Origin: Azotobacter beijerinckii
Lineage (GTDB): Bacteria; Pseudomonadota; Gammaproteobacteria; Pseudomonadales; Pseudomonadaceae
Direction of reading: 5' to 3'
DNA: 38,009 nucleotides
Assembly (NCBI RefSeq): GCF_900110885.1
Contig: NZ_FOFJ01000035.1
Location: 1 to 38,009, forward strand
Below the pieces are notes generated by a model that had not been told where the DNA came from, searched no databases, and saw only the letters and a list, made by a program, of their open reading frames with translations. This document shows, in pieces, positions 13,519 to 21,735 of the stretch (within the stretch, counting starts at the first letter, position 1; every line of letters starts with the position of its first letter). The position numbers and the translations under genes are program-made.

Positions 13519-14979
13519 ATGATCGCAATTTTTCGCCGACTGGCCATTGCCAGCCTGCTGATGCCGTTCGCACTGTCGGCGAGCGCGGCCCAGATCAACA
13601 CCACGCTCCCGAAGAATGTCCAGCAGGCGCTGAGCGCCTACAAGCTCCCCAACGACGCCCTGTCCCTGGTGGTGCTGCCGCTCACCGGCCCGGGCACGCC
13701 GACCTTCGTCAACGCCGACGTGCCGCTGAACCCGGCCTCAACCATGAAGCTGGTGACCACCTACGCCGCCCTCGAGCTGCTCGGCCCGACCCACAAGTGG
13801 CAGACCCAGTTCTACGCCGACGGTCCGCTGCGCGACGGCGTGCTCGACGGCAACCTGTACCTGAAGGGCGGCGGCGACCCCAAGCTGAACATGGAAAAGC
13901 TCTGGCTGCTGATGCGCGACCTGCGCGCCAACGGCGTGCGGGAAGTGCGCGGCGACCTGGTGCTCGACCGCAGCCACTTCGTGAAGCCGCAGCTGCCGTC
14001 GTTCAACGACGACGGCGGCGACGGCACCCAGCCTTTCCTGGTCGAGCCCGACTCCCTGCTGGTCAACCTCAAGGCGCTGCGCTTCATCGCCCGCGCCGAG
14101 CCCGGCAAGGTGCAGGTCAGCGTCGAGCCGCCGATCGCCGGGATGACCATCGACAACCAGGCCAAGGCGCTGCCGGCCGGCACCTGCCCGGACTGGCCGG
14201 ACGTGCGCTACAACTTGGTCCCGCAGGACAAGGGCTACAGCATGGTGGTCACCGGCTCGTTGCCCGCCGGCTGCAGCGCGCAAAGCTACATCGCCCCGCT
14301 CGACCACCAGACCTACGCCGCCGGCGCCGTGCGCGCCATCTGGCAGGAGCTGGGCGGCAGCATCCGCGGCCAGGACCGCCTCGGCGAGGTGCCCAAGCAG
14401 GCCCGCCTGCTGGTCCGCGCCTTCTCGCCGGACGTGGTGGAGATCATTCGCGACATCAACAAGTTCAGCAACAACACCATGGCCCGCCAGCTGTTTCTCA
14501 GCATCGGCCAGCAGCTGCGCACCTCCGCCGACGCCGACGACGCCAAAGCGGCCTACCGCGCGATCAGCCAATGGATGGCGCGCAAGGGCATCGACCCGCG
14601 ACACCTGGTGATGGAGAACGGCTCCGGCCTCTCGCGGGCCGAGCGGATCAGCGCGCGGGAAATGGCCGAGATGCTCAGGGCCGCCTGGCACAGCCCCTAC
14701 GCGGCCGAGTTCATCGCCTCGATGCCGCTGGTGGCGATGGACGGCACCATGCGCAAGCGCCTGCGCCGCACGCCGCTGGTCGGCGAGGCGCACATCAAAA
14801 CCGGCACCCTGAACACCGTGCGCGCCATCGCCGGTTTCAGCCGCGACCAGAACGGCAACACCTGGGCGGTGGTCGCCATTCTCAACAGCTCGCGGCCTTG
14901 GGGCGCCTCGGCGCTCCTCGACCAGGTGCTGGTCGACCTGTACCGCCAGCCGAAGCTCCCCGACAGCGCCCGGCGCTGA
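13519..14979 (+). CDS. dacB: D-alanyl-D-alanine carboxypeptidase/endopeptidase (PBP4, DacB)
   Basis: DacB is a periplasmic class-C low-molecular-mass PBP that trims and cuts peptidoglycan cross-links. In Pseudomonas its loss can induce AmpC beta-lactamase. The 486-aa product has a signal peptide ending near ALSASAAQ. It carries all three active-site motifs of peptidase family S13: SxxK at Ser74-Lys77 (NPASTMKL), SxN at Ser317 (NKFSNNTM) and KTG at Lys427 (HIKTGTL). The long insert between the first two motifs is typical of PBP4. A -10-like TAATGC near 13440 and GGAGGGG upstream of the ATG suggest its own promoter. It converges with rlmKL, with a GC-rich hairpin between them. Confidence 0.94.
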   Translation: MIAIFRRLAIASLLMPFALSASAAQINTTLPKNVQQALSAYKLPNDALSLVVLPLTGPGTPTFVNADVPLNPASTMKLVTTYAALELLGPTHKWQTQFYADGPLRDGVLDGNLYLKGGGDPKLNMEKLWLLMRDLRANGVREVRGDLVLDRSHFVKPQLPSFNDDGGDGTQPFLVEPDSLLVNLKALRFIARAEPGKVQVSVEPPIAGMTIDNQAKALPAGTCPDWPDVRYNLVPQDKGYSMVVTGSLPAGCSAQSYIAPLDHQTYAAGAVRAIWQELGGSIRGQDRLGEVPKQARLLVRAFSPDVVEIIRDINKFSNNTMARQLFLSIGQQLRTSADADDAKAAYRAISQWMARKGIDPRHLVMENGSGLSRAERISAREMAEMLRAAWHSPYAAEFIASMPLVAMDGTMRKRLRRTPLVGEAHIKTGTLNTVRAIAGFSRDQNGNTWAVVAILNSSRPWGASALLDQVLVDLYRQPKLPDSARR

Positions 14980-14990
14980 CCGCCCGGGCG

Positions 14991-15018
14991 GGCCGTCTCC
15001 TGCCGGAGCGCCCCGCCC
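14991..15018. terminator. Possible bidirectional hairpin between dacB and rlmKL
   Basis: GGGCGG-type sequence just after the dacB stop can pair with CCGCCC-type sequence before the rlmKL stop, giving a GC-rich stem between the convergent genes. No T tract is present on either side, so efficiency is uncertain. Confidence 0.25.
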
Positions 15019-15025
15019 GCCTCCC

Positions 15026-17239
15026 TCACCCCTGGAGCGCCTGCAGCCGCCAGGCGCGGTGGATCTTCGGGTTGCGGGCGAAGTCCGCATCCAGGCTCTG
15101 CGCGCTGATCTCCCCCACCGCATAGCGCTGCTCCAGCGCAGGATCGAGCTGGAACTTGCGGAAGTTGTTGGAGAAATACAGCACCCCGCCCTTGGCCAGC
15201 CGCGCCATCGCCAGGTCGAGCAGGCGCACGTGATCGCGCTGCACGTCGAACACCCCCTCCATGCGCTTGGAGTTGGAGAAGGTCGGCGGGTCGATGAAGA
15301 TCAGCTCGTACTCGCCGCGGTCGGCCTCCAGCCACTCCATCACGTCGCCCTGCGCCAGACGGTGCTTCTCGGAGAAACCGTTGAGCGCCAGGTTGCGCCG
15401 CGCCCAGTCGAGATAGGTCTTCGACAGGTCGACGCTGGTGGTGCTGCGCGCCCCGCCCTTGGCCGCGTGCACGGTGGCGGTCGCCGTGTAGCAGTAGAGA
15501 TTGAGGAAGCGCTTGCCGGCCGCCTCCTTCTGAATGCGCAGGCGCAGCGGGCGGTGGTCGAGGAACAGCCCGGTGTCGAGGTAGTCGGTGAGGTTGACCA
15601 GCAGCTTGACGCCGCCTTCGCTCACCTCCATGAAGCGCCCCTGCTGATCCTGGCGCTCGTACTGCTTCTTGCCGGCCTGGCGCTCGCGACGCTTGATCAC
15701 CACCCGCGACGGATCGATGTCCAGCGCCTGGGGAATCGCCGCCAGGGCGTCGAGCAGGCGCGCCTGGGCCTTCTCCGGATCGATCGAGCGCGGCGGCGCG
15801 TATTCCTGCACGTGCACCCAGTCGCGATACAGGTCCACCGCCAGGGCGTATTCCGGCATGTCGGCGTCGTACAGCCGGTAGCACTCGATGCCTTCGCGGC
15901 GCGCCCACTTGCCGAGCTGCTTGAGGTTCTTCTGCAGGCGGTTGGCGAACATCTGCCCGCCCTCGGACAACCGCGCCGGCTCGGTGCGTACCGCCGGCGG
16001 ACGCTCCACCAGTTGGCCGCCGATCATCCGCGCCTGACTCGGCGCCGGCTCGTTGCGGCCGGTGACGAACTGCTCCGGCACGACCTTGAACAGCAGCAGC
16101 TTGCAGGGCAACGCGCCGTTCCACAGGGCGTACTGCTTGTGGCTGCGAATCCCCATGCGTTTGCCCAGCTCCGGCGCGCCGGTGAACACCGCCGCCTCCC
16201 AGCCCTCGCACTGGCTGCGCAGGCGCTCGCCGAGGTGCTGATAGAGATAGAGCAGGCTGGCCGGATCGCCGAGGCGCTCGCCGTAGGGCGGGTTGCACAC
16301 CACCAGGCCCTGCTGCCCCTTGTCCGGATGCGGCGCGAAGGTCGCCAGCTCGCCCTGGTAGATCCGCACCCAAGCGTCCAGCCCGGCGCGCTCGAGGTTG
16401 TTGCGGGCCGGCTGGATCAGCCGCGGATCGGCCTCGTAGCCGCGAATCCACAGCGGCTCGCGGGAAAGCCCGGCGGCGGCGCGCGCCTCGGCCTCGCCGT
16501 GCAGGCGCTTCCACAGTGCCGGGACATGCCCGAGCCAGCGCGAGAAGCCCCACTGCTCGCGCCTGAGGTTGGGCGCGATATCGGCGGCCATCATCCCCGC
16601 CTCGACCAGGAAGGTGCCGACCCCGCACATCGGGTCGGCCAGCGCCCCGCCCGCGGCGGCGATGCGCGGCCAGCCGGCGCGGATCAGGATCGCCGCGGCG
16701 AGGTTCTCCTTGAGCGGCGCGGCGCCCTGCTGCAGGCGGTAGCCGCGCTGGTGCAGGCTGTGCCCGGAGAGGTCCAGGGAGAGCACCGCCTCGCCCCGGT
16801 CCAGGCGCAGGTGGACGCGCAGGTCGGGAGAGAGCTTGTCCACCGAGGGTCGCTGGCCGCTGTCCCGGCGCAGCTGGTCGACGATCGCGTCCTTGACCTT
16901 GAGCGCGCCGAAATGGGTGTTGTCGATGCCCGAGCCGTGGCCGCTGAATTCCACCGCCAGGCTGCCGGTCGGCAGCAGATGCTCCTGCCAGTCGACCGCC
17001 TGCACCCCCTGGTACAGCTCCTCCGGATTGCCCACCGGGAAGCGCCCGAGCACCAGCAGCACGCGGTTGGCCAGGCGCGACCAGAGACACAGCCGGTAGG
17101 CGGTTTCCAGGTCGCCCAGGCCCTGCACCGCGGCGACTTGGGCGCGGACCTCGGCCAGCCCCAGGCCGGCCGCCTCCTCGGCGAGCAGGCCTTCCAGGCT
17201 CTTCGGGCAGGTGAGAACGAGTTCGTAACGATCCGACAT
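15026..17239 (-). CDS. rlmL: Bifunctional 23S rRNA methyltransferase RlmKL
   Basis: RlmKL (RlmL) methylates G2445 (N2) and G2069 (N7) of 23S rRNA. The 737-aa product has an N-terminal THUMP region, then the RlmL methyltransferase with the SAM/substrate blocks DPMCGVGTFLVEAGM and VVCNPPYGERLG. The C-terminal RlmK methyltransferase has LNLYCYTATATVHAAKGGAR and the FIDPPTFSNSKRM motif. The start at 17239 (MSDRYELVLTCPKSLEGLL) fits the family N-terminus; an upstream in-frame ATG at 17290 would add 17 unrelated residues across the operator-like palindrome at 17270-17287. Intact and full length. From memory the order rlmKL-rmf-pyrD matches PAO1 PA3048-PA3050, so two ribosome-directed genes lie side by side. 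Confidence 0.95.
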   Translation of the reverse strand: MSDRYELVLTCPKSLEGLLAEEAAGLGLAEVRAQVAAVQGLGDLETAYRLCLWSRLANRVLLVLGRFPVGNPEELYQGVQAVDWQEHLLPTGSLAVEFSGHGSGIDNTHFGALKVKDAIVDQLRRDSGQRPSVDKLSPDLRVHLRLDRGEAVLSLDLSGHSLHQRGYRLQQGAAPLKENLAAAILIRAGWPRIAAAGGALADPMCGVGTFLVEAGMMAADIAPNLRREQWGFSRWLGHVPALWKRLHGEAEARAAAGLSREPLWIRGYEADPRLIQPARNNLERAGLDAWVRIYQGELATFAPHPDKGQQGLVVCNPPYGERLGDPASLLYLYQHLGERLRSQCEGWEAAVFTGAPELGKRMGIRSHKQYALWNGALPCKLLLFKVVPEQFVTGRNEPAPSQARMIGGQLVERPPAVRTEPARLSEGGQMFANRLQKNLKQLGKWARREGIECYRLYDADMPEYALAVDLYRDWVHVQEYAPPRSIDPEKAQARLLDALAAIPQALDIDPSRVVIKRRERQAGKKQYERQDQQGRFMEVSEGGVKLLVNLTDYLDTGLFLDHRPLRLRIQKEAAGKRFLNLYCYTATATVHAAKGGARSTTSVDLSKTYLDWARRNLALNGFSEKHRLAQGDVMEWLEADRGEYELIFIDPPTFSNSKRMEGVFDVQRDHVRLLDLAMARLAKGGVLYFSNNFRKFQLDPALEQRYAVGEISAQSLDADFARNPKIHRAWRLQALQG

Positions 17240-17269
17240 GGGAGTATTCCAGTGCCTCAGGCAGTTAGC

Positions 17270-17287
17270 GCGTGCCAATTGGCACGC
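17270..17287. promoter_or_regulatory. Perfect 18-bp palindrome upstream of rlmKL
   Basis: GCGTGCCAATTGGCACGC is a perfect 18-bp palindrome starting 31 bases before the rlmKL ATG in the rlmKL-rmf spacer. Its symmetry suits a dimeric DNA-binding protein. It superficially resembles the -24 part of a sigma-54 promoter (TGGCACG), but no matching -12 GC lies at the right distance on either strand. Regulator unknown. Confidence 0.45.
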
Positions 17288-17653
17288 CATTCAATCATGG
17301 CCGGCCGGCGGCGTGACCCTTCGTCGCATGGCCGATGGAACGCAACGCGGACGCCGGCCGCGCGGCAAACCCTTGCCGCCCGGCGCGAACGCCCCATTAC
17401 AGAGGGGTTGTGCCGGACCTGCGGCGATTTTCCCTCGAATTCTTATGGCCTGACTCCCGGAAAAGTTTCGGCCTTATGACAAAACGATCATTCACAGGCC
17501 AGAAACCATTGGATAGAAATCAACCAGGCCCCTCGCTGCAACGGCGGGGGACGGAAACCGCCACGCCGGCAGCGGTTTCCTTGGCAGCCAAGGCTGCCCG
17601 GTCTCGCCACGAGGCCAATGGGACATAACAGTCAACAGTGAGGGCAACACCCT
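17288..17653 (+). promoter_or_regulatory. Long structured upstream region/leader of rmf
   Basis: This region contains no convincing gene and becomes AT-richer from about 17430 to 17525, the likely promoter zone of rmf. Two tandem hairpins follow: GGAAACCGC (17553-17561) with GCGGTTTCC (17572-17580), and directly after it GGCAGCC (17583-17589) with GGCTGCC (17592-17598). They sit 55-100 bases before the start codon and would be in the 5' untranslated RNA. GTGAGGG serves as ribosome binding site about 9 bases before the ATG. Such a leader would suit growth-phase or post-transcriptional control of rmf, but that is inference. Confidence 0.5.
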
Positions 17654-17869
17654 ATGAGAAGACTCAAGCGTGATCCGTTGGAGCGGGCTTTTCTGCGCGG
17701 CTATCAGAACGGCATTCATGGCAAATCCCGCGAACTCTGTCCTTTCACCCACCCGATGACGCGTCAAGCCTGGATCAACGGCTGGCGCGAGGGCCGCGGT
17801 GACAACTGGGATGGCCTGACCGGCACCGCGGGCATCCACCGCTTGAACCAACTGCGCGCCGTAAGCTGA
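17654..17869 (+). CDS. rmf: Ribosome modulation factor
   Basis: Rmf binds 70S ribosomes in stationary phase and helps pair them into inactive 100S dimers. The 71-aa basic product matches the family strongly: MRRLKRDPLERAFLRGYQNG aligns with the E. coli start, followed by IHGKSRELCPF and the WINGWREGR block. It has about 15 more C-terminal residues than the 55-aa E. coli protein, as in pseudomonads. A long, structured leader precedes it and a strong intrinsic terminator (17931-17953) follows. It is monocistronic and lies between rlmKL and pyrD, both on the other strand. Confidence 0.95.
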   Translation: MRRLKRDPLERAFLRGYQNGIHGKSRELCPFTHPMTRQAWINGWREGRGDNWDGLTGTAGIHRLNQLRAVS

Positions 17870-17893
17870 CGGGGATCACGGCGTTCTCATCCT

Positions 17894-17912
17894 GACGCCC
17901 GCTGCGGGCGTC
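17894..17912 (+). repeat. Hairpin between rmf and its terminator
   Basis: GACGCCC (17894-17900) pairs with GGGCGTC (17906-17912) across five bases, 25 bases after the rmf stop. It precedes the main terminator and may protect or help end the short rmf transcript. Confidence 0.45.
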
Positions 17913-17930
17913 GGGCATCAAGACCACAGG

Positions 17931-17953
17931 GGGCTCCTTCGGGAGCCCTTTCC
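17931..17953 (+). terminator. rmf: Intrinsic terminator of rmf
   Basis: GGGCTCC (17931-17937) pairs with GGAGCCC (17942-17948) across a TTCG tetraloop and is followed by TTTCC. This is a classical rho-independent terminator reading rightward from rmf. pyrD ends only nine bases beyond on the other strand, so it may also limit convergent transcription. Confidence 0.85.
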
Positions 17954-17961
17954 TATCGCGC

Positions 17962-19002
17962 TCAGTGCGACCCGGCCGGCCGGCCCTGCTGCGCGGCGAT
18001 GGCCTCCACCGCCTCGCGGATCAGCGCCGGCCCCTTGTAGATGAAGCCAGTATAGAGCTGCACCAGACTGGCCCCGGCGGCGATCTTCTCCGCCGCATGG
18101 CGGCCTTCGGTGATCCCGCCGACCGCGACGATCGGCAACCGCCCGCCCAGCTCCCCAGCCAGCACCCGCACCGTGTGGGTGCTCTTCTCGCGCACCGGCG
18201 CCCCCGACAGCCCGCCGGCCTCGCCGGCATGCGCCAGGCCCTCGACGCCCTCGCGGCCGAGGGTGGTGTTGGTGGCGATCACCGCATCCATGCCGGTGTC
18301 CAGCAGCGCCCGGGCGACCTGCACGGTTTCCTCGTCGCTCATGTCCGGGGCGATCTTGATCGCCAGCGGCACGCGCCGGCCATGGCACCCGGCCAGCTCT
18401 TCCTGACGCTGGCGCAGGGCTTCGAGCAACTGGCGGAGCGAGTCGCCGAACTGCAGGCTGCGCAGCCCCGGGGTGTTCGGCGAGCTGACGTTGACCGTCA
18501 CGTAGCTGGCATGGGGATAGACCCGCTCCAGACCGATCAGGTAGTCGTCCACCGCGCGCTCCACCGGAGTGTCGAAGTTCTTGCCGATGTTGATGCCGAG
18601 CACGCCGCTGTAGCGGGCGGCCTGGACCCGCGCCAGCAGGTGGTCGACGCCCAGGTTGTTGAAGCCCATGCGGTTGATGATCGCCTCGGCCTCCGGCAGG
18701 CGGAACAGCCGCGGCCTGGGATTGCCCGGCTGCGGCCGCGGCGTCACGGTGCCGATCTCGATGAAGCCGAAACCCAGCTGGGCGAGGCCGTCGATGGCGT
18801 CGCCGTTCTTGTCCAGCCCGGCGGCGAGGCCGACCGGGTTGGGGAAATCCAGGCCCATCACCCGCACAGGCAGATTCGCCGGCCGGCGGCACAGCAGGCC
18901 GTTGAGGTTCAGCCGGCCGCCGGCCCCGAGCAGGTCGAGGGACAGTTCGTGGGCGGTTTCCGGGGACAGTTTGAACAGCAGCTGGCGGGCCAGGTTGTAC
19001 AT
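17962..19002 (-). CDS. pyrD: Dihydroorotate dehydrogenase (quinone), class 2
   Basis: PyrD oxidises dihydroorotate to orotate in pyrimidine synthesis, passing electrons through FMN to the quinone pool at the inner membrane. The 346-aa product has the class 2 N-terminal membrane-binding helices ([20 protein letters not shown]). Further blocks are [40 protein letters not shown] and the catalytic loop [10 protein letters not shown] (residues 171-180, serine base). The C-terminal FMN phosphate region includes [20 protein letters not shown] perfect TATAAT lies upstream at 19038-19043 on this strand. The gene is monocistronic and intact. Unlike class 1 enzymes it needs no PyrK partner. Confidence 0.97.
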   Translation of the reverse strand: MYNLARQLLFKLSPETAHELSLDLLGAGGRLNLNGLLCRRPANLPVRVMGLDFPNPVGLAAGLDKNGDAIDGLAQLGFGFIEIGTVTPRPQPGNPRPRLFRLPEAEAIINRMGFNNLGVDHLLARVQAARYSGVLGINIGKNFDTPVERAVDDYLIGLERVYPHASYVTVNVSSPNTPGLRSLQFGDSLRQLLEALRQRQEELAGCHGRRVPLAIKIAPDMSDEETVQVARALLDTGMDAVIATNTTLGREGVEGLAHAGEAGGLSGAPVREKSTHTVRVLAGELGGRLPIVAVGGITEGRHAAEKIAAGASLVQLYTGFIYKGPALIREAVEAIAAQQGRPAGSH

Positions 19003-19037
19003 GGGCGGGCGCGACTCGGCGATGGGCGGGGGCGGCG

Positions 19038-19043
19038 ATTATA
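19038..19043 (-). promoter_or_regulatory. pyrD: -10 box of the pyrD promoter
   Basis: On the minus strand TATAAT stands 36 bases before the pyrD ATG, so transcription would start close to 19030. A good -35 is not evident 16-18 bases upstream; promoter strength cannot be judged. Confidence 0.5.
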
Positions 19044-19143
19044 GCCACGCCGGGCACGCCTAGCGAGGCACCGGCCAGGGTAGGCACTCGCCCGGTCATC
19101 TGCCAAACTGGCCGACCTCAGCCCATCAACGGATCGTCTGCGC

Positions 19144-20034
19144 ATGCCCTTCCTGCCACCGAGCCTCGTCGCACTTGCCCAGCGCCTGGGGCTGGGGCTG
19201 GGGAGGCGCACGCCACGTCATCTGCTGCACAAGGCCCGCGCGCTGCGCCTGCCTTTCCAGCCGCTGCCGCCGGTGCAGGAGAACATCTGGTGGCAGGCCG
19301 ATCCGCCCCTGCAGCGGCTGGTCGAACTGCCGCGCGACGCCCTGTCCGGGCCGGTCCAGGAGGACAAGGCGGATGCCCGCGCGGTGCTGATGCGCCTGGT
19401 CGAGCGGGAGCAGAGCGGTCTGGACGGCATCGACCTGCGGCAGATCGACGGACTGGTCGGCAAGGACCCGCAGGCCCCGCCGCACGAAAGCCTCGCGACC
19501 TACAGCGCGACCCCCGAATGCCGCGCCGTGCGGATCATCAGCTACAAGGACTTCGTGCGCACCCTCGGCCAAGCCGTGGCGGGGTATCCCGAAGGCGGCC
19601 GCCTGCAGCTGTTCCAGGCCGCGTGGCGGGGCGAGCGGTTGTTCTGGGCCGGCGAGTCGCAGCACCTGCCGGCTTTCGCCGCGGCCGTCGCCTATGCCCG
19701 GCGGCGCGGCCTGGAAGTCGTCCTGCCCGCCGAGCTGACCCGCTACCGGCTGAGCGAAAGCGGCCTGGCCGGTCTGCGCCGGCGCTACCACGTGCTCGCC
19801 ATGCCGACGCAGGCCTGGAGCGATCCGGCCTTCATGGGCCTGCTGCTCGACCAGGGCATGCCCTATGCCCGTCTTGCCCTGCTGCGCCGCAGCGGCGCCC
19901 CCGAGTTCCTCCTCCTGCCCCGCCGCCATCCGGCCGCCAACGCCCTCGGCGAAGGGCTGTACCAGGCCGGCGCGCCGGACGTGACCGGCTTCCTCGCCGG
20001 GCTGCTGCCGGCCGCGGACAGAGCGCCCGGCTAA
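19144..20034 (+). CDS. Conserved protein of unknown function (296 aa)
   Basis: I do not firmly recognise this protein. It begins MPFLPPSLVALAQRLGLGLG and has no signal peptide or clear membrane helices. It is Arg- and Leu-rich, with an aromatic segment QENIWWQADP near residues 45-55 and a central block AVRIISYKDFVRTLG. An alpha/beta C-terminal half follows, including LFWAGESQHLPAFAAAVAYA and YHVLAMPTQAWSDPAF. Codon use is native. It is divergent from pyrD and 32 bases upstream of the alpha/beta hydrolase gene, so the two may be cotranscribed. It may belong to an uncharacterised Pseudomonas DUF; no function is inferred. Confidence 0.75.
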   Translation: MPFLPPSLVALAQRLGLGLGRRTPRHLLHKARALRLPFQPLPPVQENIWWQADPPLQRLVELPRDALSGPVQEDKADARAVLMRLVEREQSGLDGIDLRQIDGLVGKDPQAPPHESLATYSATPECRAVRIISYKDFVRTLGQAVAGYPEGGRLQLFQAAWRGERLFWAGESQHLPAFAAAVAYARRRGLEVVLPAELTRYRLSESGLAGLRRRYHVLAMPTQAWSDPAFMGLLLDQGMPYARLALLRRSGAPEFLLLPRRHPAANALGEGLYQAGAPDVTGFLAGLLPAADRAPG

Positions 20035-20066
20035 GCCTGCCGCCCCACCGCCCCAAGGAGATATCC

Positions 20067-21071
20067 ATGTCCCGCCGCTTGTCCCCCGCCCTGCTGGCCC
20101 TGGGCCTGCCCGCCGCCATGGCGGCCGAGTCCCCGCTCTACGGCCCCGAGCTGGAAGGCTTCGACTACCCCCACCCGGTCAACCACTTCGCCTTCGAGTC
20201 CCAGGGCCAGTCGCTGCAGATGGCCTATATGGACGTGCAGCCGGCCGAACCCAACGGCCACACGCTGGTCCTGCTGCACGGCAAGAACTTCTGCGCGGCG
20301 ACCTGGGAGGGCAGCATCGCCGCCCTCACCAAGGCCGGCTACCGGGTGGTGGCACCGGACCAGATCGGCTTCTGCAAATCCAGCAAGCCGGAACACTACC
20401 AGTACAGCTTCCAGCAACTGGCGGCCAACACCCGGGCGCTGCTGGAGTCCCTCGGTCTCCAGCGCTACAGCGTCATGGGCCACTCCATGGGCGGCATGCT
20501 CGCCACCCGCTTCGCCCTGCTCTATCCGCAGCAGCTGGAGCGCCTGATTCTGGTCAACCCCATCGGCCTGGAGGACTGGAAGGCGGTCGGCGTGCCCTAC
20601 CGCACGGTGGACGAATGGTACGCCCGCGAACTCAAGACCAGCGCCGAGGGCATCCGCACCTACCAGCTCGGCACCTACTACGCCGGCCAGTGGCGCCCCG
20701 AGTTCGACCGCTGGGTGGAGATGCAGGCCGGCCTCTTCCAGGGACCGGGCAAGCCGCGCGTGGCATGGAACTCGGCGCTGACCTACGACATGATCTACAC
20801 CCAGCCGGTGTACTACGAGTTCGAGCAGCTGAAGGTGCCGACCCTGCTGCTGATCGGCGAGAAGGACAACACCGCCATCGGCAAGGACGCGGCACCGCCC
20901 GAGCTGCGCCCGCGGCTCGGCGACTACCCGCGGCTCGCCCGGGAAGCGGCGAAGCGCATGCCCCGCGCCACCCTGCAGACCTTCGCCGAGTTCGGCCATT
21001 CCCCGCAGATCCAGGCGCCGGAACGTTTCCACGAAGCCCTACTCCAGCAGTTGGCCAAACCGGTCGAATAG
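20067..21071 (+). CDS. Exported alpha/beta-fold hydrolase
   Basis: The 334-aa product has a short signal peptide (MSRRLSPALLALGLPAAMAA, cleavage after Ala20 likely). The alpha/beta hydrolase fold carries a full triad: Ser140 in GHSMGG, Asp267 in IGEKDNT and His311 in FGHSP. The oxyanion strand LLHGKNFCAATW is typical of the epoxide hydrolase/haloperoxidase-like group. An insert at residues 180-235 forms the cap. It probably acts on an ester or similar bond in the periplasm; the substrate cannot be read from the sequence. A textbook AAGGAGATATCC precedes the ATG. It follows the unknown gene at 19144 and is probably its operon partner. Confidence 0.9.
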   Translation: MSRRLSPALLALGLPAAMAAESPLYGPELEGFDYPHPVNHFAFESQGQSLQMAYMDVQPAEPNGHTLVLLHGKNFCAATWEGSIAALTKAGYRVVAPDQIGFCKSSKPEHYQYSFQQLAANTRALLESLGLQRYSVMGHSMGGMLATRFALLYPQQLERLILVNPIGLEDWKAVGVPYRTVDEWYARELKTSAEGIRTYQLGTYYAGQWRPEFDRWVEMQAGLFQGPGKPRVAWNSALTYDMIYTQPVYYEFEQLKVPTLLLIGEKDNTAIGKDAAPPELRPRLGDYPRLAREAAKRMPRATLQTFAEFGHSPQIQAPERFHEALLQQLAKPVE

Positions 21072-21167
21072 CCACCTCCGCCCAATGCCCATGGCCGCAA
21101 AACGACGGCCCTGGATTGTCCGACTGCCGGGAAACAGCTTCCCAACGACTCCACACGACAGTTTCCC

Positions 21168-21234
21168 GTGACATTGGTCAAACCTTTTTCTAGGCTGTCG
21201 GTCGTAGCAATACCCCCTGCAGGACGGCAGGGGG
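21168..21234 (+). promoter_or_regulatory. Candidate promoter and leader hairpin of gene 21329
   Basis: GTGACA (21168-21173) and TAGGCT (21191-21196) are spaced 17 bases and could form a sigma-70-type promoter. Just downstream, CCCCCTGC (21213-21220) and GCAGGGGG (21227-21234) form an 8-bp GC-rich hairpin with a six-base loop in the leader. No T tract follows directly, so it is a leader structure rather than a clear terminator. Confidence 0.4.
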
Positions 21235-21328
21235 GGCAAAAATCGCTCGCTGCGAGGTTTGCCTGGCTGCGACCGATGCCTGCAAGACGCCTCGGAACGG
21301 ACTGCGTTCGACAAGGAGATGTTTGAAA

Positions 21329-21700
21329 ATGGCCAGAAAATGGCAACAGACCGGCCTGCCCTTCAGGTTCAAGCCGGCCAACCGGATCGTCGACACCCCG
21401 CCCGCCCCGGCAAACGACGGGGCCCACAGGGAAACCGCCACCCTCGCCAAACTGTGCGGTCTGGTGGTCGACCTGATCCGCGGCAAGCGGGTATGGATGA
21501 ACGCCGAGGAACGGGAGGCGCTCCTGCCGATGATCGACTTGGGCTACCTACAGTGCGACGGCGGCGCCCAGGAGACCTCCAACTACCTCTGCCACTGCTC
21601 CCATCCCGCGCTCTTCGAGTTCTATTTCTTCTACCGCTGGCTGCCCGAACACGGCCAACGCTTCCGCCCCCGACGAGAACTCCCCGGCACAGGACGTTGA
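21329..21700 (+). CDS. Small protein of unknown function
   Basis: This 123-aa protein begins MARKWQQTGLPFRFKPANRI and contains a hydrophobic helix (LAKLCGLVVDLIRG) and a Cys/His cluster YLCHCSH around residues 90-100, then an aromatic run FEFYFFYRW. The cluster could bind metal, but the spacing fits no zinc motif I know. The ATG is preferred over a TTG six bases upstream; AAGGAG lies 10 bases before it. It has its own candidate promoter and leader hairpin, and ends 35 bases before the convergent gdhB stop. I do not recognise it. Confidence 0.65.
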   Translation: MARKWQQTGLPFRFKPANRIVDTPPAPANDGAHRETATLAKLCGLVVDLIRGKRVWMNAEEREALLPMIDLGYLQCDGGAQETSNYLCHCSHPALFEFYFFYRWLPEHGQRFRPRRELPGTGR

Positions 21701-21735
21701 ACCGGCGCCGGCCGGCCCGGCGGCGGGGGGGCTCC

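Noticed and set aside
17270..17300. Sigma-54 promoter suggested by TGGCACG
   Set aside because: No GC doublet lies at the required distance for the -12 element on either strand.
15059..17479. 806-codon open frame opposite rlmKL
   Set aside because: It mirrors a confidently assigned gene on the other strand; its product is low-complexity Gln/Arg/Leu-rich, as expected from GC-rich antisense frames.
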